Positions 45,698-56,753 of a stretch of DNA of 64,000 nt are shown piece after piece. Both the position numbers and the translations under genes were made by a program. The notes under the pieces were generated by a model that saw only the letters and a program-made list of their open reading frames with translations, did not search any database and had not been told where the DNA came from. Source of the stretch: Vandiemenella viatica (taxonomy: Eukaryota > Arthropoda > Insecta > Orthoptera > Morabidae). The DNA lies in the NCBI GenBank assembly GCA_031002005.1, contig JARYHS010011408.1, forward strand, positions 223,489,473 through 223,553,472, written 5' to 3'. Within the stretch, counting starts at the first letter, position 1; each line of letters opens with the position of its first letter.

Positions 45698-46500
45698 GTT
45701 CACTTAGTGTAATTAAAGAAATCAAAATTAACATCGCCAATTTTTTCTAAAATTCAGTTAACTGGCCTGGTATCTGATGTAATGCAACCACGTTTCAAAT
45801 TCTGGAGTTGTAACAAAAAACACAACCCGTCTGAAAAATGAGGTTAGTTCTTTTCTCATCACTTAAGCATTTCATAGATTGGGAAGGTTCTAGTGTACCA
45901 GAAGAGATTATCAGAGTACATATTATTGTTGTATCGTAAAGGACAATTTGAGTTCAGGTAAATTGGAAGGCCAGGCGAACCAAGTCTTAAAATAATTCTA
46001 ACACTTATGATCCAAGACGAGATGAGAGCACCTAATTTCGTGGGGACTTTTGCCAACCTCTGATCAGCACAGCATTGGAACTTTTGCCAGGATTCAGTGG
46101 CTAAAGTTTTCCAGACCTTCCAGAATAGCAGGAAAAATCTGAAACTAGAAACTGTGAAAACTTACAAGAATAAGCTGTCGTTCAAAACGAACGTATGTCA
46201 GAGACGAATGATTCTCAGTGTAAGGTTCCAGATTGTAGGTACGATTGCTAAAAATTTCCACCACATTATAAATTATATGTTAGGCGCCATGGGGTTATTT
46301 CTAAATTAACAAGGTAATTATTAATCAATTACAAACGTATGCATCAAAGCTATAAAATGGAAAGAATGGGCCCGAATAGTAATGCTGTTGTAAAGAATCA
46401 TGCCCCAATGAATTCTCAAACAAAATTATTTCACAATTTATTTAATTAAAGTATTAATGGTTAAATATGGTTGACATTCCCTCACCAGGTCATAAACAGA
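45698..46500. other. No gene seen
   Basis: A 65-codon minus frame (45859-46056) and a 70-codon plus frame (46097-46309) are not recognised. AT-rich. Confidence 0.45.
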
Positions 46501-47300
46501 TTTAATTTGCTTGAAATGTGATGGAGTGCACGCACGCTCCGGTGGAAATTTTTCTTACACCCGCATTTTTCCACTTTCCAGTACCTACCTACTTTTTCCT
46601 TCTACGCAATTCAATTTTAGATTTTTCAGCGTTTTTCGTAAATTATTAATCGTTTCTCTTGGTAATTTATTACAATCCCTGGACTCCTTATCTACGAAAG
46701 AGAATTTTCTCACAACGTTATGCCCGAAATCAATTGCCAGCTTGTGGTCATGGCCATCTTTTCACTTCCATGCACTACTTCTAATTATTACACCAATATC
46801 TTTCCGCGCATGATTACCAATCAGTATACGCCATGTACACTCCCACGACACCCTTCAACCTCCTCATGTCTTCCAGTGATTCCCATCCTGGCTCGGTTAA
46901 TGATTGTGTTCTGCGGTAAATTCCAGAGACAAATCTGGCAGCCCTTCTCTGCATTCCCTTCAACTCCTATTTCTGATGCCAAAAATATTGGTCCCACAAT
47001 ACACCACCAAATTCAAGCAATGGTCTGACCAAAGTTTTCCAACAAATTCCCTTACTTGTATGGTACATCCCCACATAATTCTCTCCAACATGTGCACAAT
47101 TTTGAAACCTTTCCCATCAACCTGTCCAATGTGTCACGCTCTGTTGAGATTGCTGTCAAATGTTATGCCAAGGTATTTACTTTTCAATTCTTCAACAAGT
47201 AATTCATTCTTCACCTTATATACCTAATCATAAACAACCTTTAGGTTTTTAATCTGTATTCCTAATAAGCTGAATCTTTGTATTTATCTTCGTAATATTC
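46501..47300 (-). pseudogene. LINE 3' fragment, copy B (older)
   Basis: It begins at low coordinate with TTTAATTTG and GGAGTGCACGCACGCTCCGG, the family's 3' end. On the minus strand broken frames read KYLGITFDSNL, DGKGFKIVHMLERIM and FRLLGIQIKNL-like words in the expected order. It reaches further 5' than copy A and includes the segment with KYLG, which in LINE RTs follows the FADD palm. Many substitutions and indels mark it as older than copies A and D. Confidence 0.8.
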
Positions 47301-47520
47301 ATAAATATAGAACAATGAGACTATCAGACGACGTTTGTCAGGGGCTCTGGGTCAAATTCCATTCTGAAGATTTACTCTTGCATTGATTGGTCAGTGTAGT
47401 TCGTTGTCAGGTTATCGTTTAGCTAGATGTTGGTGACTGATGAGTCGATAGAATGGGACTTTTACCTGTTTAACCTTGCAGCGTCTGGAAGTCCGAAGTA
47501 ACAATAGTGCGAGGTCAAAT
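47301..47520. other. Flanking DNA of the 2.9-kb transposon
   Basis: No gene or repeat seen. The last four bases, AAAT, are repeated directly after the right end of the transposon. Confidence 0.5.
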
Positions 47521-50429
47521 CGGGGGCTTAGAGTCATAACGACGTATCTACAAAATGTGTGTTTTGAGAAAAAGGCAAAAGAAGTTTTGCATCTGTTGAA
47601 ACACTACCACTGTTACCACCTAACATTAAGCCACTTGTAGCTGTGATACCTCATGGTCCTTAGAATGTATTCACATAATTCCAACAATTTATAATATGTA
47701 ACAATAGGTACTGCAGAACAAAAGAGTGAACAATGTCGCAGATACGTTGTTTTGACTTTAAACATCTTGGTGGTCTGGGTAGTTACGTCCTATAGAGTTG
47801 TAATTAAAAAACCAAACAATGCACTCTTTAAAAGAATTTATTTTTGTTTTAATTTTGATTAATACTATTAAACAATTTATTTTGGACATTTTAAAGTATT
47901 TCATAGTGTTCGCGAGTTACATGGGAAATAATTAGGCCGTCTTTCGTCTTTAAACACTGCATAGATAATTGCAATTAAAAAAACAAAATGGCAAAAAAAA
48001 CACATGAGAATCCTAACACACATATTTTTAAAATTGTCAGTGAGAGAGTTGTAAAAACCTTAATTTTATATATATTATTACACTTTAGTCACTATCATCA
48101 TCAGCACTCGTTTCTGTTCCTTCGTCAGCTGCAGTAGACTTACCTAAGAGGTGATACTGCTCGGGTATGATTCCCATATTGCACAGATCTAGAAGGTCCT
48201 TGAGCTTATCTTTCTGTATTGGAATTGGAGAGGAATACGCTGGCTTAAGCGTGAAAGATTCTTACAGCCTTGTTTTAGTTCTTCGGGATATTCGAGTCTT
48301 TTAAATTCTTCAGCAGTATGGTTGTATTTAAAGTAAATACACTCAGCCTTCTTTCAATACCATAAAGAGAACACTATCTTCAGCCAATTGACATTATTTT
48401 CGTCACTATCAACATTTCCGTATTTTATTATGAAGCGTCTCAGTTCTGGGAAATTTAATACATCATTCTGCTGAACTTCAATGACATGATATTTTTATTT
48501 GTCATTCTCATGGAAGTGAACCATCCTGATGGATCAAAGATATCCAACAGTTTTTTTCTCTCTATCGAGGCATGAACAGAGTCACACTCCATTTGCGAGT
48601 GACCTGGCTAAAAAAACATGTAATTTATAACAGGGATATCAAGGTGCTTAACAGCTTACAGGAACATACCAGACACATTTGCATTTCTATTTTGCCCTCC
48701 ACATGTATCAGAAAAGAAGTTCCAATCTTTCCCATCTGCATTTTGTTCTAAATAATTGAATAAGCATGAAGAAATTTCTCTAGATCCACATTTGGCGGTC
48801 CTTTCACTCCACATGCCAAATGCAGCTTCTCTTGATGTATATGATTAGGTTGTAGACAGCAAGTCTTCGATGATAAAACAAAGCTTTAGCATTTGTCTTT
48901 GGAAAGTAGCAGACAGCTTCTAGATCAAATTAAGCTAAATTAGTTTTCCTTGTTGCAGCTTCCATCTTGATGTGGTCTTTCAGAGCTCTTGCTAAACACT
49001 TACGAGATATACGAGCATTCTGTTTTGAACGGTGAATTTCTTTCTCTGACATTCATGTGAGAGAATCTGTAACACGTATCACACAAATCATTTTTAGGTA
49101 TATGGAAGATAGATTAAATTCTGTCTTAGATATTAGTCGATAGTAAGATTCCTTTTAAGGGGTTGTGTTACCGTTTTTGCAAGTTTCCACATACATTTCA
49201 TACATTTTTCGAAGATTTAAATCATATGGCAAGTACTCTTTTTCCGAATCCTTCCTAGCATAATGTGAAGGGAGTTTTGGAACGCTTTTAATGTGAGATC
49301 CAATTCTTTCTTTGACAATATCTGATGTAGCTACTGCTCTTTCATCCTTGGAAATGATATTTTGCTCATGTTGTGCTCATTCCTTTTTAACAGAACCTGG
49401 TGTATGAATGATTCAGTCAAATCAAATGTAGTAAGAAAGAATGATTGGCAAACCTGAAACTTTGCATCATCTTTGATTAGAAAGTATTAATTTTCTCCTG
49501 GACGAGCCCTCAGAAGTCCTAGTACTTTGCTTATCCATCTTAAAAGAGAACTGGCGTACAAACGCTGCCTGTTTATATCACCTAGATTCAAACGTTTTTG
49601 GTGCATGTTTAATCTGTCAGCCTCAGTAAAATGAAAGCTGCACTTTCTCGAGCACTTTGAACAATCTTTTGGTTTAACTGACCGCCCTGGAACATATTTG
49701 CCTTTCCAAGAATAATACTGCTCTCCAGACTGCCGTTTAATTTTTCTATCAATTTTTTTCCATTTCTCAGGCTGAGACACTCGTCGGCGTTTTACTTTTA
49801 TCTCATTCTCTACTTCAATGTTTTCACTTACGAGCAGGTCTGTACTATTATTGCCAGTTTTAGGTCTAGCATCACCTAAAAATCCGAACTGATTGGTTCT
49901 TTCTTGTAAGAAAACATTTTGATTGTCAATATCGATTGTTTGTGCTTCAATATTTGGCAGAAATGGAATATTTAAAGATTTCTGAAGAAATGATAGAGGG
50001 CAACCTGTAAAAAAAATAAACAATGATTTACCTAGGGAATGTCATGAAGAATCGAATAATGAATAAATACTGTTAATAATTTATGACGTGTGCATTAAAT
50101 TAAGGTAAAAGCACTCATATCTGACAATTTTTTGTAGAAGAAATCCTATTCGCAACGTTTTTCCTTTATAATATCTGGAGATACGCTCTTTTGTCACTGA
50201 ACAATACAGTACTGCAAAGGGAACCGAAATGACGCAAAAGGCAATACGTCATTTTCACAATAAACAGTAAAGTGAAATTGTAGATACGCCACACATTATC
50301 TCTGGAACGGTTAAAGATAGGAGTCCCAGTGTTTTTCCATTGGATTGATTGGTTCTTCACAATAATAGTGGTGTAAATATGTCAAAATAGCCAATTTTGT
50401 ATATACGCTGTTATGACTCTAAGCCCCCG
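47521..50429 (-). mobile_element. 2909-bp DNA transposon with a GGQNRN-type gene
   Basis: The left end CGGGGGCTTAGAGTCATAAC and the right end, reverse-complemented, are identical for 20 bp. Homology goes on as GACGTATCTACAAAAT against AGCGTATATACAAAAT, 33 of 36 positions in all. AAAT flanks both ends, a likely 4-bp target duplication. The single gene is on the minus strand and fills most of the inside. A 4-bp duplication, long C/G-started ends and an insect-wide transposase-like protein would fit Sola, but I cannot confirm that; a new or poorly described group is possible. Confidence 0.85.
48085..50007 (-). pseudogene. Decayed GGQNRN-motif protein, probable transposase
   Basis: The first exon runs from a splice acceptor-like TTTTTTTACAG (50007-50018) to 49487: KVKRRRVSQPEKWKKIDRKI, SWKGKYVPGRSVKP, then a CSKCSRKC zinc-knuckle-like cluster, FTEADRLNMHQ and RQRLYASSLLRWI. 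One in-frame stop follows, then YFLIKDDAKFQV, SFFLTTFDLTE, KSVPKLPSHYARKDSEKEYL, LARALKDHIKMEAATRK, NFFSDTCGGQNRNAN (48679-48723), QMECDSVHASIERKK, NVNWLKIVFS and an acidic tail ending at a TAA (48085-48087), with shifts between. I know this order from uncharacterised proteins common in aphids and other insects. D in SDTCGGQN and the D/E in MECDSVHASIE could be catalytic; this is inference. Confidence 0.7.
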
Positions 50430-51182
50430 AAATGGAGAAGCGGTTTACATTTGCCAGAATACTCCGTATGAAGTAATAGAGATAGAGTTCTCTGTGCATC
50501 AGAACTACTAGAGAACAGGCGAGCACTCTTGACACAGAAATACAAGTGCGTGCGCCAAATCTATCGCCAGACCATCACATCCGAAACACTGGTCAGTAAG
50601 CCAAACCTCTCGTCAGTTGCTCACACCCGAATATCCCCACACCTCGTTTCTTTTTGCGAGGAAAAATTCTCCTCCGCCAGTTCACACTGTCGGATGATCG
50701 GGTCTGCCACGGGAAATAGTGCAATTATAAACTATTATTTTGTTAATAACAAACTCCTGTTTCCTAGTGGCTGCATAGGTGTTTCAAAACACACACACCC
50801 TTCATTCGCTTTTGAAGTCCACGGCTCCTTACTGCAAGTCTTTCCGTGAAACTGGCTACTTAAACATGCTGCCTTTTGTGATACGATTGTCCATATACAT
50901 CACTTTTCGACAAACTTGAATTTGAGCAGTCCCAGCCTTCCATTGTCAACCGGGTTGAGGACAGCGAACTGTAACCCTCTCCCCCAAATTGCGCAACCTT
51001 CTCAGGAGGATGGAAGTAGACAGGAAACTGTCAGAAACATCGCAGAATCTCTTCTTGGAGAATACCCTAAAGCGCACTTTCCAATATTGTCAAAGCTTTT
51101 TCATTCTCGATTTTCTTTATCATTTTTAATTACCGATTTTAATTTCATATCTTCAAACTAGCAATTCTCGTGTATATATATA
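50430..51182. other. No gene seen
   Basis: Frames of 106 codons (50529-50849) and 81 codons (50916-51161) lie on the plus strand. They are open for their length but show no domain I recognise. Composition is more balanced than the flanks, so single-copy DNA is possible. Confidence 0.4.
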
Positions 51183-51400
51183 TATCGGAAACAGCTTTAA
51201 CGATTTGTATGAAATTTCATATTCAGATAACGTTTTATTTTTTAAGTTTATCTAAATAGGTGCGCGATTTTGCTAAATACGAACAATTTTTGTATATGGT
51301 ACCTCTGAAACTGATCTAGCGCCATCTGGTAGACGTTTCAGGTAACAAAAAGCCTATTGATAGTTAGTTTCTCTTTGGTTACAACAGGGAACTCCTATAT
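51183..51400 (+). repeat. Dispersed repeat, copy 1
   Basis: ATCGGAAACAGCTTTAACGA, then TTTGTATGAAATTTCAT, GATAACGTTTTATTTTTTAA and GTAGACGTTTCAGGTAAC. The same order recurs at 52163-52400. Confidence 0.7.
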
Positions 51401-52162
51401 TTTTAAACGAACAGTTCTTCTATACCAGTTGAACCATGTGAATATTTCGCACAGAATCGTGGTCAGTCACCGAATGGTAATATAATAATGTGGAAATAAG
51501 GAAATACAAGTATATTTATTGAAACAATTAAATGCAAGAATATTTATTAATGGAAGGTATTTTATTTTGAAGTGTAGTAATAAATATCAGTGTTATTATA
51601 AAAAGTCGTTAGCATTAAATACTACATGCTCTATTGTAAAACATTTAAAAATAGATATTTGCTTTGTCAAATGTGATTTTTTCAAACTTTTTACTTTACA
51701 TAATTTCTTTGAAAACAATATTAGCAGTTATAATGTTATCGTTTACATTATTATCGTATGTGTCATTAACACAAACATAAATATCATTGAGTCTACGAAC
51801 GCGTCTAAAAGCACATACAGGTGTCTATACGAAAAAAACAGGATCTGGTGAATATAATCCTGCGCTATGAAACGTCTGACCTTATGCTTTTTTTAATGGC
51901 GAACGCGAAGGTTACTTTTATTGGGAATTTTTTTCTTATCATTTAGAGAGGCAAAGTTGAATCACAAGGTGTGAGGTTAATGCGAGGTATGAGGATAGTC
52001 TTATCGGAGTGAATGAATTTAGCACTAATGATGTACTCGTCTAAGTGAATTACCACTAATCTTGTACCATTAATTAATTCCTGATGAGTATTAAGATTTC
52101 TAATTAACATAATAGCAGGATTTTTCTTTAAAAGCAATTGATGAGATGGTAAAGAGGACGAT
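51401..52162. other. No gene seen; one 110-codon frame
   Basis: The plus frame 51519-51851 is lysine-, isoleucine- and asparagine-rich as expected from AT-rich DNA, without a recognised domain. Not called as a gene. Confidence 0.4.
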
Positions 52163-52400
52163 CTCGGAAATGGCTCTAGCGATTTGGATGAAATTTCATG
52201 TGTAGATATAGTTTTGATTTTTAACTTTGTAACACGAATTAAAAAAAGAGCGAGAGAGAGACATTTTTGTATTTCGCGCCTCGCAAACGATTCTTAACTC
52301 ATCTCGTAGAAGTTTCAGGTACCTGTAAGTCCATGTTTGTTTTTTGAGCTTCTCTGTGGTCAGAGCAAGAAATTCTACCTTCAAAATGCCTAGGAAGACT
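52163..52400 (+). repeat. Dispersed repeat, copy 2
   Basis: ATCTCGGAAATGGCTCTAGC, then GATTTGGATGAAATTTCAT, GATATAGTTTTGATTTTTAA and GTAGAAGTTTCAGGTACC parallel the copy at 51183-51400. The two are 980 bp apart in direct orientation. Confidence 0.7.
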
Positions 52401-53164
52401 TAAAGAAAAAAGTTTAACTTTAATCAAACTTCACGTAAATTTTAACATGTTGAACAGAAATCGAAAGATGCCGAGCAAAGATCGGTCACCCTGATACTGT
52501 CGGTAAACAAATAAACAATTTAATTCTTGGGTATCTGTCAATAGTCAATAAATTATGTTTATAACATTCGTTTCAAAATTTGGGTTTAATTTATATATGA
52601 TGGAAGTATGTCGGCTTATCTCAAAAGCTCATTATTCAAACACTGGATAGGAAGAATAAAATGAAATTAATAAGAAGGACAATGTTTAATAAAATAATAT
52701 AAAAAGCATGGAATTAAAGGAAACTGAAGAAAATTTTAATTTCACATGGCCGCTAAACCAAAAGTTATTAGGGAGGCAACATGGAGGTGCTATGTTACCG
52801 GTGAATCTTTTGTTTCGCCAGGCTGCAACCAAGGCGGAGTGATACAAACGGAACTATTTCACTATAGAAGACATCACTGGAACACAAACATCAATCACGA
52901 CACTGAAAGAGAGTCACGTATGAATGGACACCCAATAGTGTATTTTGAAGACACAATTATTGTTGTGTCTGTTTCAGTTTGCATATCCTGAACGACTCGG
53001 CGAACACAGGCATGCGAGGCACAACGTGGTTGGCTGAGCATTTTCGCGCCCGTCCTTGGTGGTGTGCTTGGTTTGACGCAGTGAATGCCTACAGAGTTTC
53101 CATTCTCTGCTTTGAGTGCATAGAAAAAATGTATTCACGTTAGGGAGTAACTCAGGTTAGTATT
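52401..53164. other. No gene seen
   Basis: An 81-codon plus frame at 52746-52991 starts MAAKPKVIREATWRC and has two cysteines in a CYVTGESFVSPGC layout; it is not recognised. The rest is AT-rich. Confidence 0.4.
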
Positions 53165-54076
53165 AATTTGTGGAATCGGGGGATATTAGGCAAAGATATT
53201 ATTACGTGAGGATATCGCGAGTTGGTAAAGTGATATTTTTCGTAAATGTTGTATTAGTATCTCTAAGCGTGTAACTGAATCGACGAGGCAACTTGTTTAC
53301 GATAGACAGTCAGATTGCTCTAATTATTCACTCAACATCGACCTAGCACGGGCAGCTAATATTCCAATGAACAATTAACTTTTTTGTTTCAATTAATGTC
53401 CATTTGTATCTTATCTATATAGACTGTCAGTGGCTCCAGGTTAATAATATTTTCTTTTTTAAAAAAATGACTTGTATATATATATTGCAACATTTCGAAT
53501 GAACAAACCTAGTCTGCTTAATCTGTTGTACAAAGTACGACCTTGTATTTATTATGTACTTACGGACAATTTCATATCTAAATTATCTTTCATTTCTGAT
53601 ACTTTAGGGCATAAATACTCTACTGTTTCTTTTTAATTTGTGGAATATTAGGCAAAGATTATTATTACGTGAGGATATCGCGAGTTGTAAAGTGAATATT
53701 TTTCGTAAATGTTGTATAGTATCTCTAAGCGTGTAACTGAATCGACGAGGCAACTTGTACGATAGACAGTCAGATTGCTCTAATTTTCACTCAAAATCGA
53801 CCTAGCACGGGCAGCTAATATTCCAATGAACAATTAACTTTTTTGTTTCATGTAATGTCCATTTGTATCTTATCTTATAGACTGTCAGTGGCTCCAGGTT
53901 AAAATATTTCTTTTTTAAAAAAATTACTTGTATATATATATTGCAACATTTCGAATGAACAAACCTAGTCTGCTTAATCTGTTTACAAAGTACGACCTTG
54001 TATTTATTATGTACTTACGGACAATTTCATATCATAAATTATCTTTCATTTCTGATACTTTAGGGCATAAATACTC
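53165..54076. repeat. 470-bp tandem duplication
   Basis: Copy 1 (53165-53620) and copy 2 (53635-54076) are colinear from AATTTGTGGAAT to ATAAATACTC. Most differences are gaps of one to three bases (for example GTATTAGTATCT against GTATAGTATCT, TTGTTTACGAT against TTGTACGAT, CTGTTGTACAAAG against CTGTTTACAAAG) and only a few are substitutions. A 14-bp joint (TACTGTTTCTTTTT) lies between them. Confidence 0.92.
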
Positions 54077-54991
54077 AAACTTTTTGGCCTAACGCCTCCT
54101 TTTCGAAAAAAAATATGGAAAGATATTGGTGTAAGAATTGAAAGTAATGCATGGAAAGGAAAAGATTCTCTTTTTTAGGTAAGGGTGTCATGGATTGGAA
54201 TAAGTTACCAAGAGAAATGATGAATAATTTGCCAAAAACGTGGAAAGAATTTAAAGTTAAAATTTGTAAAGGGTAGATGTATGTGGATGGAGAATAGGGG
54301 GAAGATGGGTGTTTAGGGAAATTGCCACCGGAGCATTCGCTCCATTGCAATTTATTTTAATTTAATTTAATTTAAAAAATAATATTCATCGCTCCCTTTC
54401 CAGAAAAGAAACAAACCAACTAACTCCCCTTCTTGCAGTAAATAATGTAACCCATAGTGCTACAACTTTTTTTTTTTTTTTTTTTGCTCGTAACTAACTG
54501 TTTGCGCCCCTCTTAGGTGAAGTGTACAATATCTTGTACAGAAAAACAAGAAAAGATTTCTAAATTTACTTTTTTAAAGATATTTACAATATTTGTGCAC
54601 TGTTCGTAGTTAATAAACGAAGCAGATATTATGAAAAATATTATTAATTACAGTGCTGTGCTCCCTATAATGACATAAGTTTTCGAAATTTCGTGCCTTG
54701 TTTGTCATGAGCACTGTTAAATCGCCTCGTTCCATTATTGATAATTTGTTTCACTTTTTTATAGCCAGTAAATTTCTCACTATGCTAAATCCTCTTTTCG
54801 TGACAGATGATCGCATCATCGCAGGAATGGAACTAAAAACATTCTTTCTTCTTAAAGCGGATATAATACTGGAAAGCAGCGGAGGTAGCGGTTGGTCCTA
54901 AACTTCCCCTGAATTTGCATTGGACCAGAACGCCTCCTGTGACCTGTTCAAGGCCCACCAGTGGTCAGTACCGCTCCATTGGGAACCTCTG
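54076..54991. mobile_element. Possible hAT-type MITE interrupted by a LINE tail
   Basis: CTCAAACTTTTTGGCCTAACGCC at the left resembles a common hAT end (TTCTCAAACTTTTTGGCC), whose first bases would be missing here. The right end ATTGGGAACCTCTG, complemented CAGAGGTTCCCAAT, is a typical hAT end. No target duplication could be read because the left border meets the tandem duplication. Confidence 0.4.
54105..54375 (+). pseudogene. LINE 3' fragment, copy C
   Basis: It starts at GAAAGATATTGGTGTAAGAA and continues with GGTAAGGGTGTCATGGATTG (GKGV-DWN of the family), then ATTGCCACCGGAGCATTCGC and TCCATTGCAATT with (TTTAA)n at the end. This is the shortest of four copies and carries only the last 60 or so codons and the 3' UTR. 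A gap near 54165 removed the family's HDHK segment. Confidence 0.85.
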
Positions 54992-55124
54992 ATCTAGGGG
55001 ATAAATAACTTTATAGGACAGTAATGTTAAAAAATGGAAAATAACCTCTCTACTCAGCATTCTTGCGGGAAAATCTCCGAACGAATTTATTTAATATTAA
55101 TTTTTAGAGCATTCAGTATTCTTC
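54992..55124. other. No gene seen
   Basis: AT-rich linker between the possible MITE and the next LINE fragment. Confidence 0.5.
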
Positions 55125-55640
55125 TTCCATCGTTATTCCCAACTTATGAGCGCGAATGAACTTTTTTAGGCGATGGCTTTTCTACTTTCCCCAAAATCTC
55201 TTCATCCTCTCGCTGAGCTCTTTCCTACGTTCTTCTGTTGTTGGAAAATTGGTAGTTGTTAACCAAGCTACTAAATGTGCATCTGTCGTGTATGATATCA
55301 TCTGTGATTCCAATTTCCTGTAGATCCTTTTAGATTTCAACTAACCAATTGTTTTCCATTCGAATGGCCAGGTTGAGATGTCTTTTGTTTAGTCTGTTGT
55401 TTTTCATTCAGATAATATGGCTGTAGAATTTAATTCGTCTTTCCCTGAATGTGTCTTTTTTTTTCGATTGCTGATACAGTTCATGCAATTTCCTTTTCAT
55501 CCAAATACCTCATGAACAAACTGGGCCAAACATTTTCCTTAAAATTTTCCTTTCTTGCGTTTCAATATCTTTAATCAGTGATCTACTTCCAATAATAAAA
55601 TTTTCTGATGGGTATAATGCCTGTGATTCGATTACAGTGT
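55125..55640 (-). pseudogene. LINE reverse-transcriptase thumb/C-terminal fragment
   Basis: On the minus strand: ERKILRKMFGPV, then MKRKLHELYQQSKKK, IKFYSHII, RLNKRHLNLAIRMEN and WLVEI-KDLQEIGITDD, broken by stops. ERKILRK-FGP followed by R-I-x-W-x-G-H is the wording after the RT palm in one large group of insect LINEs; here the Trp-Gly-His is changed. It is distinct from the four 43-57 kb copies and could belong to the same element type as the tail at 2085-2275. Confidence 0.7.
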
Positions 55641-55769
55641 TTTTTAACAGACACAATAATTGCCGCAATAAAAATTAATAGGTGGAATACCACCAAGGAG
55701 CGAAAACGTCAATTCGAGAACAATAGTGCAAGTGATATGTTAGTCTTGTTTCATTTTGCGGAGCAGAAC

Positions 55770-55901
55770 CAGTGGCGCAGCTAGGTTAACAAGGGCCCCG
55801 GTGTAAAAAAAATATTTTGGGCCCCCAGGCCAGTAGGGGCCCCCTGAGCTTGGGGGCCCCGGTGCACCGCACCACCTAGCCCTCCGATAGGTACGCCCCT
55901 G
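55770..55901. mobile_element. hAT-type MITE, 132 bp
   Basis: Starts CAGTGGCGCAGCTAGG, ends ATAGGTACGCCCCTG. Flanks AGCAGAAC (55762-55769) and AGAAGAAC (55902-55909) make an 8-bp duplication with one mismatch. The inside is GC-rich (GGGCCCC blocks). The ends are nearly those of the element at 61968-62224. Confidence 0.85.
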
Positions 55902-55909
55902 AGAAGAAC

Positions 55910-56753
55910 ATATAATGGCCAGGTGATGAACTGTGAAAGTTTCTCATCAAATGAAGGAAACAATGAAGCTGTCCTTTAGAAATGGAATGGTACTCTAAGA
56001 CAGCTTAAGAGGAAACTGAATCAAAAAAGAATAAAACTTTTACTATTTCAGCCAGCTGTTGGGAGACTGACAGTCCCTTTGATCTGTCAGTCGTCTCACC
56101 TATATAAGTTCTCAGATGTGCATTTTTCTTATGTGCCTGCATTTAGAAAATAAACAATGTTGTTTATTTTTAAATCCCAATGTTATGACAGCTGCTCCGT
56201 GGAGGAAAAAAAAACTCCCGCATCGCTCGCTGCGGACACTGAACCTCACGCCACCACATTCCACAACACAGACTTCTCACAAAACTTCTCGTACTTCGGA
56301 ATAATAGCAAATTGTGGACGTACTTTCAAACAAAAACTATTTGTGAAAATTTTATTATTAATTTTTATGGTAATGATGAAGTATTAAATGTAGGATACGT
56401 AATAAAACTGTTTTGCAGGAACAATTCCTCAGAATACGACCTATGAATCGTAATTTAGAATTAGCTTTGCCTACAACTGAAGTTATGTGCAACTCCCATT
56501 AGTTATAACTTAATATTATTAATCTTTCTGTCCTTCTTCAATATGATTTTTTGATTTATGAAGGACATCACAGAATTTTCCTGCAGCGTCTTTCATGCTA
56601 TTATTTCATGTTACAAATAAATCCTGTACAAGAAATTACAGTATAATAGCTTGGCATGTATTGTGTTTCTTAACTAAAATACACCAACCAAAATAAAATG
56701 TGTTTATATTGAATCCTTCATTATCTTATCTTGCTAGACAGCATGTTAAATGA
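55910..56753. other. No gene seen
   Basis: Frames at 56116-56387 overlap and are unrecognised. A small stem, GACTGACAG with CTGTCAGTC, lies at about 56068-56090. Confidence 0.45.

Noticed and set aside
50529..51161. Two plus-strand frames as exons of a host gene
   Set aside because: No convincing splice sites join them and neither product is recognised; could be single-copy DNA but not supportable as a gene.
51519..51851. 110-codon plus frame
   Set aside because: Its amino-acid mix (Lys, Asn, Ile, Phe, Tyr) is what AT-rich DNA gives by chance; no domain seen.
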